DNA of 64,000 nucleotides. Origin: VAXT01 sp963850415. GTDB lineage: Bacteria > Actinomycetota > Thermoleophilia > Gaiellales > Gaiellaceae. Each line of letters opens with the position of its first letter. Within the stretch, counting starts at the first letter, position 1. The position numbers and the translations under genes are program-made. A model generated the notes under the pieces. It searched no databases. It was not told where the DNA came from and saw only the letters and a program-made list of their open reading frames with translations. The stretch is from the NCBI GenBank assembly GCA_963850415.1, contig CAWKLE010000002.1, positions 124,001 to 188,000 on the forward strand, in the 5' to 3' direction. Positions 9,576 to 18,316 of this stretch are shown here, one piece after another.

Positions 9576-9784
9576 GCCGGCACCCGCGGAGGCGTCGCCG
9601 GCGCGTCGGCCCCTGGGTGCTGCGCGCGGCTGCGCTCGCGGTCGTGCTCGCAATCGGCGTCGCGCTCGGCCAGGCGCTCGACGACAGTTCCGCGCCCTCG
9701 GGTACCGAGACCTCGGTGCGCACGCTCGAGCCGGGCACGCAGAGCGTCCAGACGGTGACGGTGACCGTGACGACGACGCCGTAG
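9572..9784 (+). CDS. Small single-span membrane protein (70 aa)
   Basis: The ATG overlaps the stop of the preceding gene. The protein has a very basic N-terminus (MSRHPRRRRRRVGP), one hydrophobic span at about 14-32 (LRAAALAVVLAIGVALG), then an extracytoplasmic tail rich in Thr, Ser and Val ending TVTVTVTTTP. By the positive-inside rule the tail faces out. Function unknown. Tails like this often serve as flexible wall-spanning linkers. Confidence 0.7.
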   Translation: MSRHPRRRRRRVGPWVLRAAALAVVLAIGVALGQALDDSSAPSGTETSVRTLEPGTQSVQTVTVTVTTTP

Positions 9785-9834
9785 TTTGGGACTGCGCCGG
9801 AGAGGAAACGGTAGGTTTAGCCAAGTTTCCCGCA

Positions 9835-10440
9835 ATGGCTGACCCTCGTGACACCGCCGCCCGGACGCCCGTGCCCGCAGACGAGCCTGATTGGCTGACC
9901 CTCGGGCAGGCGGCGAAGTACCTGGGGATGGCCCAGAGCACGATTCGCAAGTGGTCGGACACCGGCCGGTTGCCCGCCTTCTACACACCGGGCGGGCACC
10001 GCCGCTATCGCCGCACGGATCTCGACCAGTTCCTCGAGCGCGGCGGCTCGACAGCGCCGAGGCGCGGTGAGGGGCGGCGCGTGATCCTGATCGTCGACGA
10101 CGACGACCGCCTCCGCGAGTTCGTCCGCGTGAACCTGGAGATGGAGGGCTACTCCGTACGCGAGGCTGCGAGCGCCGATGAGGGGCTCGCCGCGCTCGAG
10201 GCCGAGCCGCCCGACCTGATCCTGCTCGACGTGATGATGCCGCAGGTCGACGGCTGGGAGATGCTCCGCCGGGTCCACGAGCGGCACGGCGTCGGCTCGA
10301 TCCCGGTGATCATGTTCAGCGGCAAGGTCGAAGAGGACTCGCTGCGCACGGCTGCGTCCCGGGGGGCGCAGGGCTTCATCGGCAAGCCGTTCAACCCGCA
10401 GCAGCTGATCGAGTCGACGAAGCAGCTCGTTCCGGCCTGA
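9835..10440 (+). CDS. Response regulator with N-terminal MerR/excisionase-type HTH
   Basis: 201 residues in two domains. Residues about 20-75 form a helix-turn-helix of the excisionase/MerR type (LTLGQAAKYLGMAQSTIRKW, then PGGHRRYRRTDLDQFL). Residues about 82-200 form a CheY-like receiver with the acidic pocket (IVDDDDRLREF), the phospho-acceptor aspartate in LILLDVMMPQVDGWE, a serine switch (VIMFSGK) and the lysine in GFIGKPFNP. DNA-binding domain first and receiver last is the reverse of usual response regulators. No histidine kinase gene is adjacent, so the partner is unknown. Confidence 0.88.
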   Translation: MADPRDTAARTPVPADEPDWLTLGQAAKYLGMAQSTIRKWSDTGRLPAFYTPGGHRRYRRTDLDQFLERGGSTAPRRGEGRRVILIVDDDDRLREFVRVNLEMEGYSVREAASADEGLAALEAEPPDLILLDVMMPQVDGWEMLRRVHERHGVGSIPVIMFSGKVEEDSLRTAASRGAQGFIGKPFNPQQLIESTKQLVPA

Positions 10441-10540
10441 TCCTACAGCGGTGACGGCCGAGTTCGAACGTGTCGACCGGTCATTTCAGACGGATGCCGG
10501 GCTGAGCCCGCCATCCTGAGGCGGCATCGCAAGCGACGCC

Positions 10541-11062
10541 TTGGACACCCGACTCGAGCGCTGGGTCGTGCACCACCGGGTGCACGGGCTCGACGAGGCG
10601 TTCGTCGCGCTCACGCGCATCGGCACGCAGGGTGCGATCTGGCTCCTGATCGCGATCATCGCCGCGCTCTACTGGAGGCGGTCGGCGATCTTCCTCTACG
10701 TCGCGCTGGCCGATCTGCTTGCGGGCGTGTCCTCAGACTTGCTGCGCCACGCGATCGGCCGTGAGCGCCCGCCGCTTCGCTTCCCCGAGCCGCAACCGCT
10801 CGTCCACGTGCCGGGCAACCCGAGCTTCCCCTCCGGGCACGCGGCGACGAGCTTCGCCTGCGCGGCCACACTCGCGTGGCTGACGCCGCTGTCGCCGGTC
10901 GCGCTATACGTCCTCGCTGCGCTGATCGCGTTCTCGCGCGTCTACGTGGGCGTCCACTACCCGCTCGACGCGATCGGGGGCGCCGCGCTCGGCCTGGGAG
11001 TCGCTACAGCTCTTCGCCTGCTCGTAGAAGCCCGCCGACGATCAGCCCCACCGCAGCGATGA
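10541..11062 (+). CDS. PAP2-family membrane phosphatase
   Basis: A 173-residue integral membrane phosphatase, TTG start. The three phosphatase motifs are visible: RHAIGRERPP (the first lysine of the usual K-x6-RP replaced by Arg), NPSFPSGHAAT, and SRVYVGVHYPLD. About five membrane spans. Members act on phosphatidic acid, phosphatidylglycerol phosphate or undecaprenyl pyrophosphate; the substrate cannot be told from sequence. The 3' end overlaps the convergent gene at 11004-11486 by 59 bases. Confidence 0.88.
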   Translation: MDTRLERWVVHHRVHGLDEAFVALTRIGTQGAIWLLIAIIAALYWRRSAIFLYVALADLLAGVSSDLLRHAIGRERPPLRFPEPQPLVHVPGNPSFPSGHAATSFACAATLAWLTPLSPVALYVLAALIAFSRVYVGVHYPLDAIGGAALGLGVATALRLLVEARRRSAPPQR

Positions 11063-11486
11063 GCGCGATCCAGATTCCGATCCCGCGCCCGTCGTAGGGG
11101 AAGAACGTGTCGGGGACCGAGATCACGCGGATGAGCACGAGGATCGTGGCGAGCGACCCGAGGACGATGATCACGAGGCTCTCGGGTATCGTCGCGGGCA
11201 GCTCGATCCCGAGCTCGCGCAGCACGACGAGCACGACCACGGCGAGACCGAGCAGGAAGACGAGCTTCCCGATCACTCCGGTGTGCCAGCCGATGACCGC
11301 GATCGTCGGCCCCTCGCCCGACCCCGCGTACCAGCCCATGAACGTCGACAGCATCAGCACGAACCCGGCGAGTGCGGTGACACGCTCGCCCATCGCCCAG
11401 ATTCCTCCGGGCAGAAGGAGCAGCGGGTCGCGCCCGGGCTCGCTGCGAGCGGGGCGGTCGGGCTGGTAAGGCTCGGAAGGCTCCAC
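11004..11486 (-). CDS. Four-span membrane protein of unknown function
   Basis: 160 residues. A soluble Pro/Arg-rich N-terminus (about 1-25) precedes four hydrophobic segments at about 33-52, 63-88, 99-122 and 134-155. The loop between spans 1 and 2 carries GWYAGSGEG. There are no catalytic motifs. It runs convergently into the PAP2 gene, overlapping its last 59 bases, and shares its direction with the small membrane protein at 11498-11734, so the two may be co-transcribed. Confidence 0.75.
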   Translation of the reverse strand: MEPSEPYQPDRPARSEPGRDPLLLLPGGIWAMGERVTALAGFVLMLSTFMGWYAGSGEGPTIAVIGWHTGVIGKLVFLLGLAVVVLVVLRELGIELPATIPESLVIIVLGSLATILVLIRVISVPDTFFPYDGRGIGIWIALIAAVGLIVGGLLRAGEEL

Positions 11487-11497
11487 GCGCGAAGTAT

Positions 11498-11734
11498 CTA
11501 CAGTCCGAACGTCCTCTGGATCTGGTGCCAGATGACGAGGGTCAGGTAGACGCTCGCCGCGACGAGGGCGAGGAGCACCACCCAGTAGCGGAGCTTCGCG
11601 CGCTTCGTCTCGCGGCGACGATTGCGGTGAACGCGGCGGCGGGCTCGGTGCAGCTCATACGCACGTTGGACAGCGGCCGGATCGAGCTCCAGCGCTTCGT
11701 CCACCAGTTCCGGGCGGCGAGCCGGCTGGGCCAT
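11498..11734 (-). CDS. Small membrane protein (78 aa)
   Basis: The ATG at 11734 gives MAQPARRPELVDEALELDP, then a strongly basic helix (about 24-49, many Arg/Lys), one membrane span (about 50-68) and the short tail WHQIQRTFGL. Only 63 bases separate it from the divergent phosphatase gene at 11798, so the two may share a regulatory region. Longer in-frame starts lie inside that gene and lack support. Function unknown. Confidence 0.7.
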   Translation of the reverse strand: MAQPARRPELVDEALELDPAAVQRAYELHRARRRVHRNRRRETKRAKLRYWVVLLALVAASVYLTLVIWHQIQRTFGL

Positions 11735-11797
11735 GCAGGAGAGCATAAACGCGCAGACAGGCCGACTGACGCGATGAGGAATACTTTTCGAGAGGGA

Positions 11798-14446
11798 ATG
11801 GACGAGAAATCCGACCACGCCCTCGACACGCTCGCGGCCGCGGGGGTGCGAGCTGCGGGCGAGCACGGGCTCGACGAGGCGCTGCGGGCGGTCGTCGACG
11901 CGGCCTCCGAAGTGACGGGCGCCGACGCCGTGGCGATCCGTGTCGTGGATGCGCATGGCCGCTTGCCGGTGCGTGCGTCGGCGTGCCGATCCGAGGCGCT
12001 CGAAGCCGAGCTCGCGGGATCGTCCTTCGCGCTGCAGGAGCTGCCCGGGCAGATGGCGTCCGCCGCGGAGCTTCCGGGCGCAGTGCAGAGAGCGGCGCGC
12101 CGAGCCCGGGCAGCGGACGCGCTGCTGATTCCGGTGTGGGCGGACGGCGTCGCGCTCGGGAGCCTCGAGCTGCTGCGAGCCGGTCGGAAGCTCGACGAAA
12201 GCGAGACTGCGGCTGCCCGTGTCGCCGCCGCGCAGCTCGGCCTCGTGCTACGGGCGTTCGGCGCGGGGAACGGCGAGAGAGGCTCTCGTGTAGGCGACGG
12301 GCTCGAGCTCGCAGGCGACGCGCTCGGTGCCGCGCTCGAGGAGACACGCGGGCCGGACGAGGTCGTGTGGATCGCTGCGCGTGCGTCCGGCGCAGAGGCG
12401 GCGAGGCTCTGGCACGTCGCCGAGGGCGGGGAGCTCGAGCCGCTGGCGTCGACGGGCGGGCTCGAGGCGCTCGATGCGGATCCGCCTGCGTGGCCAGTCG
12501 AGAACGAGCCCGTGCGGATCGAGGCGGTGCGGGGAAGGACGGTCGCGACGCTCACGCTCGGCCAGCCTCCACTCGGCATCCTCCAGCTCGTCTTCGCGCC
12601 GGCGAGCTCGCCGTCTCAGCGCGACCTCGATCGGCTGGGCACGTTCGCCGTCCGGGCGGCGCAGGCCCTGCGGGCCGGCGAGCGCGCGCGCACCACATCG
12701 CTCGAGCTCGAGCGGTCCGAGGCGCTGCTCGCGGTGCTCGGCCAGGCGATCGCCGAGCTCTCTCTGGCGCACACGTTGGAGACCGCAGTCGCGCGCGTCT
12801 CGGAGTTGCTCCGCGCGGACCGCGTCGCGATCTATCTCGGGGACGCGAGCCGGCTGCGACCAGAAGACGGCGCCGGCGCGGACGCGGAGCTCGCCGTCGC
12901 CGAGCGCCTGCTCGAGCTCGCATTCGGCCCGCTCAGGGCGCAGGGCGTCCTCCACGTCGTGGATGCCCAGGCCGACACTCGGCTCGCTCCGGTGCGCACC
13001 GCTGTGGCGGAAGCGCGGATCGACGCGGCTCTCGCCGTCCCGCTCGTCGCGCGCGAGGAGCTCGTGGGCCTGCTCGCGGTCTACCTGCCGCGCGGGCGGG
13101 AGGTGGAGCCGAACGACGCGGCGCTCCTGTCGGCGCTGGCCGCCCAGCTGGCGGTGGCGGCGCAGAACGCGGAGCTCCACGAGCGGACAACGCGGCAAGC
13201 GGCGGAGCTTCAGAAGACGATCGCCTCCGAGCGGAAGTCGGGGAAGCGGTTGCGGGCGCTGTACGAGATCTCGGGCTCCTTCGCGCAGAGCCTCTCGCTC
13301 GACGCGACGCTCGATTCGGTGACCACCGCCGCGGTCGAGTTGCTCGAGGTCGACGCCGCCGTGATCCGCGTGCTCGACGGTCGCGGCGACACGCTCGTTC
13401 CGCGGGTCCCGTACGTGGCCGATGCGCGCCTGGAGGCGCTGCGCCCCTTGCTCGAGCGCGAGCAGGCGGTCGAGGAGCTGCCGAACGAGCCGCTCATGCT
13501 CGATCCGCCCACAGCGCGACGGCTCGGCGAGGCGTACGAGCTGCTCGTCCCGTTCCTCGAACATGGCGCGACTGCGCTCGTCGTCCCGATCGCCACCTCG
13601 GCAGAGCTGCTCGCCACGCTGACCGTCGTCTCGCTCGATCCCTCGCGGCGGCTCGGCGACGAGCAGGTCGAGACGGCCGTCTTCGTCGCCCGCCAGGCCG
13701 CGCTGCCGATCCAGAACGCACGCCTGACCCAGGAGCGAAAGGACTTCGCCGACACGATGCAGCGCTCGCTGCTTCCGCGCGGGCTGCCCGAGGTCGAGGG
13801 GCTCGAGGTCGGCGCCGTCTACGAGTCGTCGGCCGGGGTGGAGGTCGGCGGTGACGTCTACGACTTCCTGACGCTGCCCGGCGGCGAGCTCGCCGTCGTG
13901 CTCGGCGACGCGAGTGGTCACGGGATTGCGGCCACCGCGGACATGGCGCTGGCCAAGTTCACCTTCCGCTCGCTCGTTCGCCTGCACCCCGACCCGGCTG
14001 CGCTCCTGGCGCAGGCGAACGAGGTCGCATTCGGCGAGCTGTCCGGCGGGAACTTCGTCACGATGGTCTGTCTGACCGTCGATCCGACCAGCGGGGCGGT
14101 CTCGGCCGCGAGCGCCGGGCATCCCCCGATCAGGGTGCTGGCCGCCGACGGCTCGATCGGTCTGCTGGCGCCGCGCGGCCTCGCGCTTGGGATCGAGGCG
14201 GACCAAACCTACGAGACGGCGCAGGTTGTCCTGGAGCCCGGCGCCGCGCTCTGCCTCTTCACGGACGGCCTCGTCGAGTCGCGCCGCGACGGCGACCTGT
14301 ACGGCGAGGATCGGCTGCACCGCGCGCTCGCGGGCGGCCGCGAGTTCTCGGCGCAGTCGCTGGCCGAGCACGTCGTCGCAGATGCACGCGCATTCGCCGG
14401 CGAGCCGGACGACGATTACGCCGTGGTCGTCATCCGGAGGACGTAG
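11798..14446 (+). CDS. Multi-GAF SpoIIE/RsbU-type serine phosphatase
   Basis: About 882 residues. Up to four GAF-like sensory modules lie at roughly 25-165, 175-290, 305-460 and 485-640. They are followed by a PPM/SpoIIE phosphatase domain at about 655-880 with metal-binding GGDVYDF, LGDASGHGI and LFTDGLVESR. Such proteins dephosphorylate anti-anti-sigma factors in partner-switching stress pathways after sensing a ligand or light/redox signal. No anti-sigma or STAS gene is adjacent. An upstream ATG at 11774 is possible; 11798 is preferred because of AGAGGGA directly before it, though the spacing is short. Confidence 0.88.
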   Translation: MDEKSDHALDTLAAAGVRAAGEHGLDEALRAVVDAASEVTGADAVAIRVVDAHGRLPVRASACRSEALEAELAGSSFALQELPGQMASAAELPGAVQRAARRARAADALLIPVWADGVALGSLELLRAGRKLDESETAAARVAAAQLGLVLRAFGAGNGERGSRVGDGLELAGDALGAALEETRGPDEVVWIAARASGAEAARLWHVAEGGELEPLASTGGLEALDADPPAWPVENEPVRIEAVRGRTVATLTLGQPPLGILQLVFAPASSPSQRDLDRLGTFAVRAAQALRAGERARTTSLELERSEALLAVLGQAIAELSLAHTLETAVARVSELLRADRVAIYLGDASRLRPEDGAGADAELAVAERLLELAFGPLRAQGVLHVVDAQADTRLAPVRTAVAEARIDAALAVPLVAREELVGLLAVYLPRGREVEPNDAALLSALAAQLAVAAQNAELHERTTRQAAELQKTIASERKSGKRLRALYEISGSFAQSLSLDATLDSVTTAAVELLEVDAAVIRVLDGRGDTLVPRVPYVADARLEALRPLLEREQAVEELPNEPLMLDPPTARRLGEAYELLVPFLEHGATALVVPIATSAELLATLTVVSLDPSRRLGDEQVETAVFVARQAALPIQNARLTQERKDFADTMQRSLLPRGLPEVEGLEVGAVYESSAGVEVGGDVYDFLTLPGGELAVVLGDASGHGIAATADMALAKFTFRSLVRLHPDPAALLAQANEVAFGELSGGNFVTMVCLTVDPTSGAVSAASAGHPPIRVLAADGSIGLLAPRGLALGIEADQTYETAQVVLEPGAALCLFTDGLVESRRDGDLYGEDRLHRALAGGREFSAQSLAEHVVADARAFAGEPDDDYAVVVIRRT

Positions 14447-14448
14447 CG

Positions 14449-16017
14449 GTGGCGGAAGCGGTCGGCGCGAGCGAGCACGGTGCAGAGGCCGTCCAGGCGC
14501 GAGGCCTCGCGTTCGCGCTCTACGCGCTCGTGTTCTGCACGGGAGCCGCCGCGCTGGCAACCGAAATCGGCGCCGCGCGCCTCCTCGCTCCCTACTACGG
14601 GAGCTCGACGATCGTCTGGGCGAACGTCATCGGCCTCGTGCTCGCGTCACTCGCGGTCGGCTATTGGATCGGCGGGAAGATCGCGGACCGCAACCCGAGC
14701 CCGAGGGTGCTGGGGCGGATCGTGGTGCTCGCGGCGGTCCTGATCGCGATCGTCCCGTTCGCGGCCGGCCCGTTCCTGGACGTCTCTGTGAAGGGGCTCG
14801 ACCGGGTCTCGGCCGGAGCGGCGATCGGCTCCTTCTTCGCGGTGCTCGCACTCTTCGCGCCGTCGCTGATGCTGCTCGGGATGGTCGCGCCCTTCGCCGT
14901 GCGGCTCGCGATCGAGGACGTGCGCGACGCGGGCACGGTCGCCGGGCGCCTGTACGCGCTCTCCACGGCGGGCAGCCTCCTGGGCACCTTTCTCGCCGCG
15001 CTCGTGCTCATCCCGTCGATCGGAACCCGGAGGACGCTGCTCGCGGCCGCGCTGCTCGTCGCTCTGTCCGGCGCGGCGCTGCTCGGCCGGCGCTGGCTCC
15101 TCGTCGCGGCGGGCGTGGGGGCGCTGATCGCGATCCCGGCCGGCGCGGTGCGCGCGGAGCCGGGTCTGATCTACGAGCACGAGTCGCGCTACCAGTTCAT
15201 CCACGTCACCGAGTTGCACGGAGTCCGGCGGCTGTACCTGAACGAGGGCCTCGCCGTGCACTCGCTCTGGCGGCCGAACACCGTCCTCACCGGCGGGGAG
15301 TGGGACACCTATCTCGCTGTTCCGCCGCTGCTCGGCCGTCTGCTGAGGCGAGTCGCGATCCTCGGCAATGCGGGCGGCACGACGGCCCGGGCGATGGGCG
15401 TCTTCTATCCGCAGGCCCGGATCGACGGAGTCGAGCTCGACCCGGACGTGACCGCGGTCGGTCGCCGCTACTTCGGGCTGAACGACAATCCCCGGCTGCA
15501 CGTGATCACGGCGGACGCGCGGCCATTCCTGCGCACGACGAAGAAGCGGTACGACCTGATCATCGTCGACGCCTACCGACCCCCGTACGTGCCGTTCTAC
15601 CTCGCGACGCAGGAGTTCTTCCGCCTGGCCCGGTCGCGGCTCGCGCCCGGCGGGGCGATCGTCCTCAACGTCGGGTCGACGCCCGACGACCACCGCCTCG
15701 CCGAGGGCGTCTCCGGGACGCTCGCGACGGAGTTCCCGCGCGTCCTCACGTGGCAGCCGCTGCGCTTCAACCAGTTCGTGATCGGCCTCGACCGGCCCGA
15801 GCCGCGCGCTGTGCTCGTCCGGCGCCTTCGCCACGGACCGGCTCGGCTGCAGTCGCTGAGGAGCCTCCTTGCCCGCGACATGCGCGTCGCCGCTCCCTCC
15901 TCCGACCCGTGGACGGACGATCGCGCGCCCGTCGAGTGGATCACGGACCGGATGATCCTCGAGTTCGCGGCCCGCGGCGGCCGCTTCGAGGAATACCCGC
16001 TGCCGACGGCGCCGTGA
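14449..16017 (+). CDS. Membrane-anchored spermidine synthase-like protein (fused)
   Basis: 522 residues, GTG start. The N-terminal half has about seven membrane spans. It begins with FALYALVFCTGAAALATEI and contains a YYGSS loop like those of fused MFS/spermidine synthases. Residues about 290-500 form a class I methyltransferase fold of the spermidine synthase type (AILGNAGGTTARAMG, DGVELDPDVTAVGRRYF, DLIIVDAYRPPYVPFYL). Substrate unknown; polyamine synthesis is only one possibility for this membrane-fused group. It sits 2 bases after the phosphatase stop and overlaps the next gene by 4 bases (GTGA). Confidence 0.82.
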   Translation: MAEAVGASEHGAEAVQARGLAFALYALVFCTGAAALATEIGAARLLAPYYGSSTIVWANVIGLVLASLAVGYWIGGKIADRNPSPRVLGRIVVLAAVLIAIVPFAAGPFLDVSVKGLDRVSAGAAIGSFFAVLALFAPSLMLLGMVAPFAVRLAIEDVRDAGTVAGRLYALSTAGSLLGTFLAALVLIPSIGTRRTLLAAALLVALSGAALLGRRWLLVAAGVGALIAIPAGAVRAEPGLIYEHESRYQFIHVTELHGVRRLYLNEGLAVHSLWRPNTVLTGGEWDTYLAVPPLLGRLLRRVAILGNAGGTTARAMGVFYPQARIDGVELDPDVTAVGRRYFGLNDNPRLHVITADARPFLRTTKKRYDLIIVDAYRPPYVPFYLATQEFFRLARSRLAPGGAIVLNVGSTPDDHRLAEGVSGTLATEFPRVLTWQPLRFNQFVIGLDRPEPRAVLVRRLRHGPARLQSLRSLLARDMRVAAPSSDPWTDDRAPVEWITDRMILEFAARGGRFEEYPLPTAP

Positions 16018-16721
16018 AGCTTCTCCGCGGCGATGGCCCGGTTCTCAGGATCGGGCATCGAGGCGCAGCGGCGCTCGCGCCCGCGAACACGATCGCGGCC
16101 GTGGAGGCGGGGCTCGAGCACGGCGTCGACCACGTCGAGCTCGACGTCTTCGCGGGGCATGACGGACAGCTGGTTCTCGGCCACTCGCGCAAGGAGCTCG
16201 CCGATGAGCCGGTGGCGCTCGACGAGATGCTCGCGTTCCTCGCCGACCGCGCGCCCGAGGTCGGCGTGCTCACGGACCTGAAGTTCGCAGGCAAGGAGCG
16301 GGCGCTCGTCGGGGCGCTCCGAGCCCACGGTTTCGTCGAACGGGCGCTCGCCTGCACGAGCCAGGTGGCCACGCTGCAGAACCTGAAGCGGCTCGAACCG
16401 AAGCTCGCCCGCAGCCGGACCTATCCGCACGGACGCGTCTATCTCGGGGGACATCGCACGTTCATCCACGTCGCCGGACCGGTGCGGTGGGCGATGCGCG
16501 CGGCGCTCCCGTACCGCGCCCGCGGCCTCGTCGAGGAGGCCGGAGCCTCGGCCATGACGCTGAACAAGCGCGTCGTGACACGCGCCACCGTCGAACGCTG
16601 CCACGAGCTCGGCGTCGCCGTCTTCGCGTGGACGGTGAACGACCGGAACACGGCGCGGCGCCTCGACGAGCTCGGGGTCGACGGCGTGATCACCGATGAC
16701 CCGCGGATCCTGGTGGGCTAG
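16014..16721 (+). CDS. Glycerophosphodiester phosphodiesterase
   Basis: A 235-residue cytoplasmic GDPD-type TIM barrel (no signal peptide). Motifs: LRIGHRGAAALAPANT with the catalytic histidine, HVELDVFAGHDGQLVLGH with metal ligands and the second histidine, VGVLTDLK, and near the end VFAWTVNDRNTARRLDELGVDGVITDDP. It hydrolyses glycerophosphodiesters to glycerol-3-phosphate and an alcohol. The GTG start overlaps the previous stop, so it is coupled to the membrane synthase. The middle is shorter than in E. coli UgpQ. Confidence 0.9.
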   Translation: MKLLRGDGPVLRIGHRGAAALAPANTIAAVEAGLEHGVDHVELDVFAGHDGQLVLGHSRKELADEPVALDEMLAFLADRAPEVGVLTDLKFAGKERALVGALRAHGFVERALACTSQVATLQNLKRLEPKLARSRTYPHGRVYLGGHRTFIHVAGPVRWAMRAALPYRARGLVEEAGASAMTLNKRVVTRATVERCHELGVAVFAWTVNDRNTARRLDELGVDGVITDDPRILVG

Positions 16722-16726
16722 CGGGC

Positions 16727-16732
16727 TACACT
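16727..16732 (+). promoter_or_regulatory. -10 element of the L,D-transpeptidase gene, leaderless geometry
   Basis: TACACT ends 7 bases before the GTG at 16740, directly after the previous gene's stop. Confidence 0.5.
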
Positions 16733-16739
16733 CCAAGGC

Positions 16740-17774
16740 GTGAAACGCCTCGGCTACGCCGTTTTGGCGCTCGCCTGCGCTGCGGCGGGCGCGCTCACCT
16801 CCGTCGTCCTCGCGGGCGGCGTGGGTGCTGCCGGTTTCCTGACGACCGGCACGACGACGGGCACCACGTCGACCGGCACTACGACGACGACCCCGCTGCC
16901 CTCGCTGATCGCACCCGGAGTCACGATCTCCGGCGTCCCGGTCGGCGGCATGACCGCGGAGGAAGCCACGACAGTCGTCCGCGAGCGCTTCGAGCTTCCA
17001 TTGCCGCTCGTCCTCGACCGCAAGCACCGGCTGGCCCCTGCGCCCGAGGCCCTCGGTGCGAGCGCACACGTCGACGAGGCGATCACGAAGGCGCTGACCG
17101 CGCTACCCGGCGCGGCGATCACCCTGCCGGTGCTGATCGACGGCAACGTCGTCCGGGCCTACGTGCTCCAGGTGGCGAAGCGCTTCTACCGCAAGCCGGT
17201 GGACGCCCAGGTCTTCCTGCGCCGCCTGAAGCCGGTCATCGTCCCGGACCGTCCGGGCCTCGTCGTGAACCGCCTCGTGCTGACGACCTCGATCGTGCAG
17301 CGCCTGCGCGCCACGAGCCGCGTCCGCGTCCGGATCCGCCACAGCTCCCAGCCGGCGGCGACGAAGCGCAGCGCGTTCCGCTCCGTGATCGTGATCCGCC
17401 GCAGCTCGAACCGGCTCTACCTGTTCCGGTACGACCATCTGCGGAGACTGTTCCGCGTCGCGACCGGCCAGTCGATCTACCCGACGCCGCTCGGCCGCTT
17501 CGACATCCTCGTCAAGTGGCGGAACCCCTGGTGGTACCCGCCCAACTCGCGCTGGGCGAAGGGCCAGAAGCCGATCCCGCCCGGCCCGAGCAACCCGCTC
17601 GGGACGCGCTGGATGGGCCTCTCCGCGCCCGGCGTCGGAATCCACGGGACGCCGAACCCGGCCTCGATCGGCTACTCGGTCTCGCACGGCTGCATCCGGA
17701 TGTACATCCCGGACGCCGAATGGCTGTTCAACGCCGTCGACATCGGGACGACGGTGTTCATCGTCTCGGCCTGA
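16740..17774 (+). CDS. L,D-transpeptidase (YkuD fold) with N-terminal PG-binding-type domain
   Basis: 344 residues. It has a membrane anchor/signal at about 5-28, a Thr-rich linker (32-52), and a putative peptidoglycan-binding region (PGVTISGVPVGGMTAEEAT) at about 55-180. The YkuD catalytic domain spans about 215-344, with IGIHGTPN-type HGTPNPASIGYSVSHGCIRM holding the catalytic Cys and His. It makes 3-3 crosslinks or attaches proteins in the wall. A WRNPWWYPPNSRW loop is typical of actinobacterial members. The stop overlaps the thioredoxin-like gene (TGATG). Confidence 0.92.
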   Translation: MKRLGYAVLALACAAAGALTSVVLAGGVGAAGFLTTGTTTGTTSTGTTTTTPLPSLIAPGVTISGVPVGGMTAEEATTVVRERFELPLPLVLDRKHRLAPAPEALGASAHVDEAITKALTALPGAAITLPVLIDGNVVRAYVLQVAKRFYRKPVDAQVFLRRLKPVIVPDRPGLVVNRLVLTTSIVQRLRATSRVRVRIRHSSQPAATKRSAFRSVIVIRRSSNRLYLFRYDHLRRLFRVATGQSIYPTPLGRFDILVKWRNPWWYPPNSRWAKGQKPIPPGPSNPLGTRWMGLSAPGVGIHGTPNPASIGYSVSHGCIRMYIPDAEWLFNAVDIGTTVFIVSA

Positions 17775-18316
17775 TGCGGAGGCTCAAACTCGCGGGTCAG
17801 ATCGGGTCGGTCGGGCTCGTCGGGGCGCTGCTCGTCCTGCTCGTCTGGAAGGTCGTGCAGAACGACCGGACGAACGTCGCCAACTCGTTCACGAAGGGAC
17901 ACGTGACGAAGCCGGTCGACTTCGATCTCACGCGCCTGAACGGCAACGGGAAGCTGCAGCTGTCGTCGCTCAAGGGCAAGGTCGTGGTCGTCAACTTCTG
18001 GGCCTCCTGGTGCGAGCCGTGCAAGAGCGAGGCGCCGCGCTTCCAGCAGGCGTTCGAGCGCTACGGCAACCGCGTCGCGTTCGTCGGCGTCGACACGGCG
18101 GACTACTCGGCGGACGCGGGCAAGTTCCTCAGCCGCTACGGCGTGACGTACCCGAACGTCCGCGATCCCGATCGAAGCGTGCTCGGGAAGTACGGCGGCT
18201 TGCCGATCCCGCGCACGTTCGTGATCTCGCCGAACTGGCGGGTGACCGGGTACATCTTCGGCGAGGCGCGCTCCCAGGAGATCGACAGCGCGATCCAGCG
18301 AGCGCTCGGCGCATGA
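17774..18316 (+). CDS. Membrane-anchored TlpA/ResA-like thiol-disulfide oxidoreductase
   Basis: 180 residues: an N-terminal anchor at about 6-27 and a thioredoxin fold with the VVVNFWASWCEPC active site (Cys-Glu-Pro-Cys) near 75-81, then GVDTADYSADAGKFLSRYGV and cis-Pro GLPIPRTFVI. ResA/TlpA/CcsX proteins reduce apocytochrome c haem-binding cysteines outside the cell. It is followed by overlapping ccmH-like and ccdA genes, so the three form a thiol-redox/cytochrome c maturation unit with electrons supplied through CcdA. Confidence 0.92.
   Translation: MRRLKLAGQIGSVGLVGALLVLLVWKVVQNDRTNVANSFTKGHVTKPVDFDLTRLNGNGKLQLSSLKGKVVVVNFWASWCEPCKSEAPRFQQAFERYGNRVAFVGVDTADYSADAGKFLSRYGVTYPNVRDPDRSVLGKYGGLPIPRTFVISPNWRVTGYIFGEARSQEIDSAIQRALGA

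Noticed and set aside
12248..14560. 770-codon open frame on the minus strand
   Set aside because: Shadow of the multi-GAF phosphatase; no recognisable domain and low-complexity composition.
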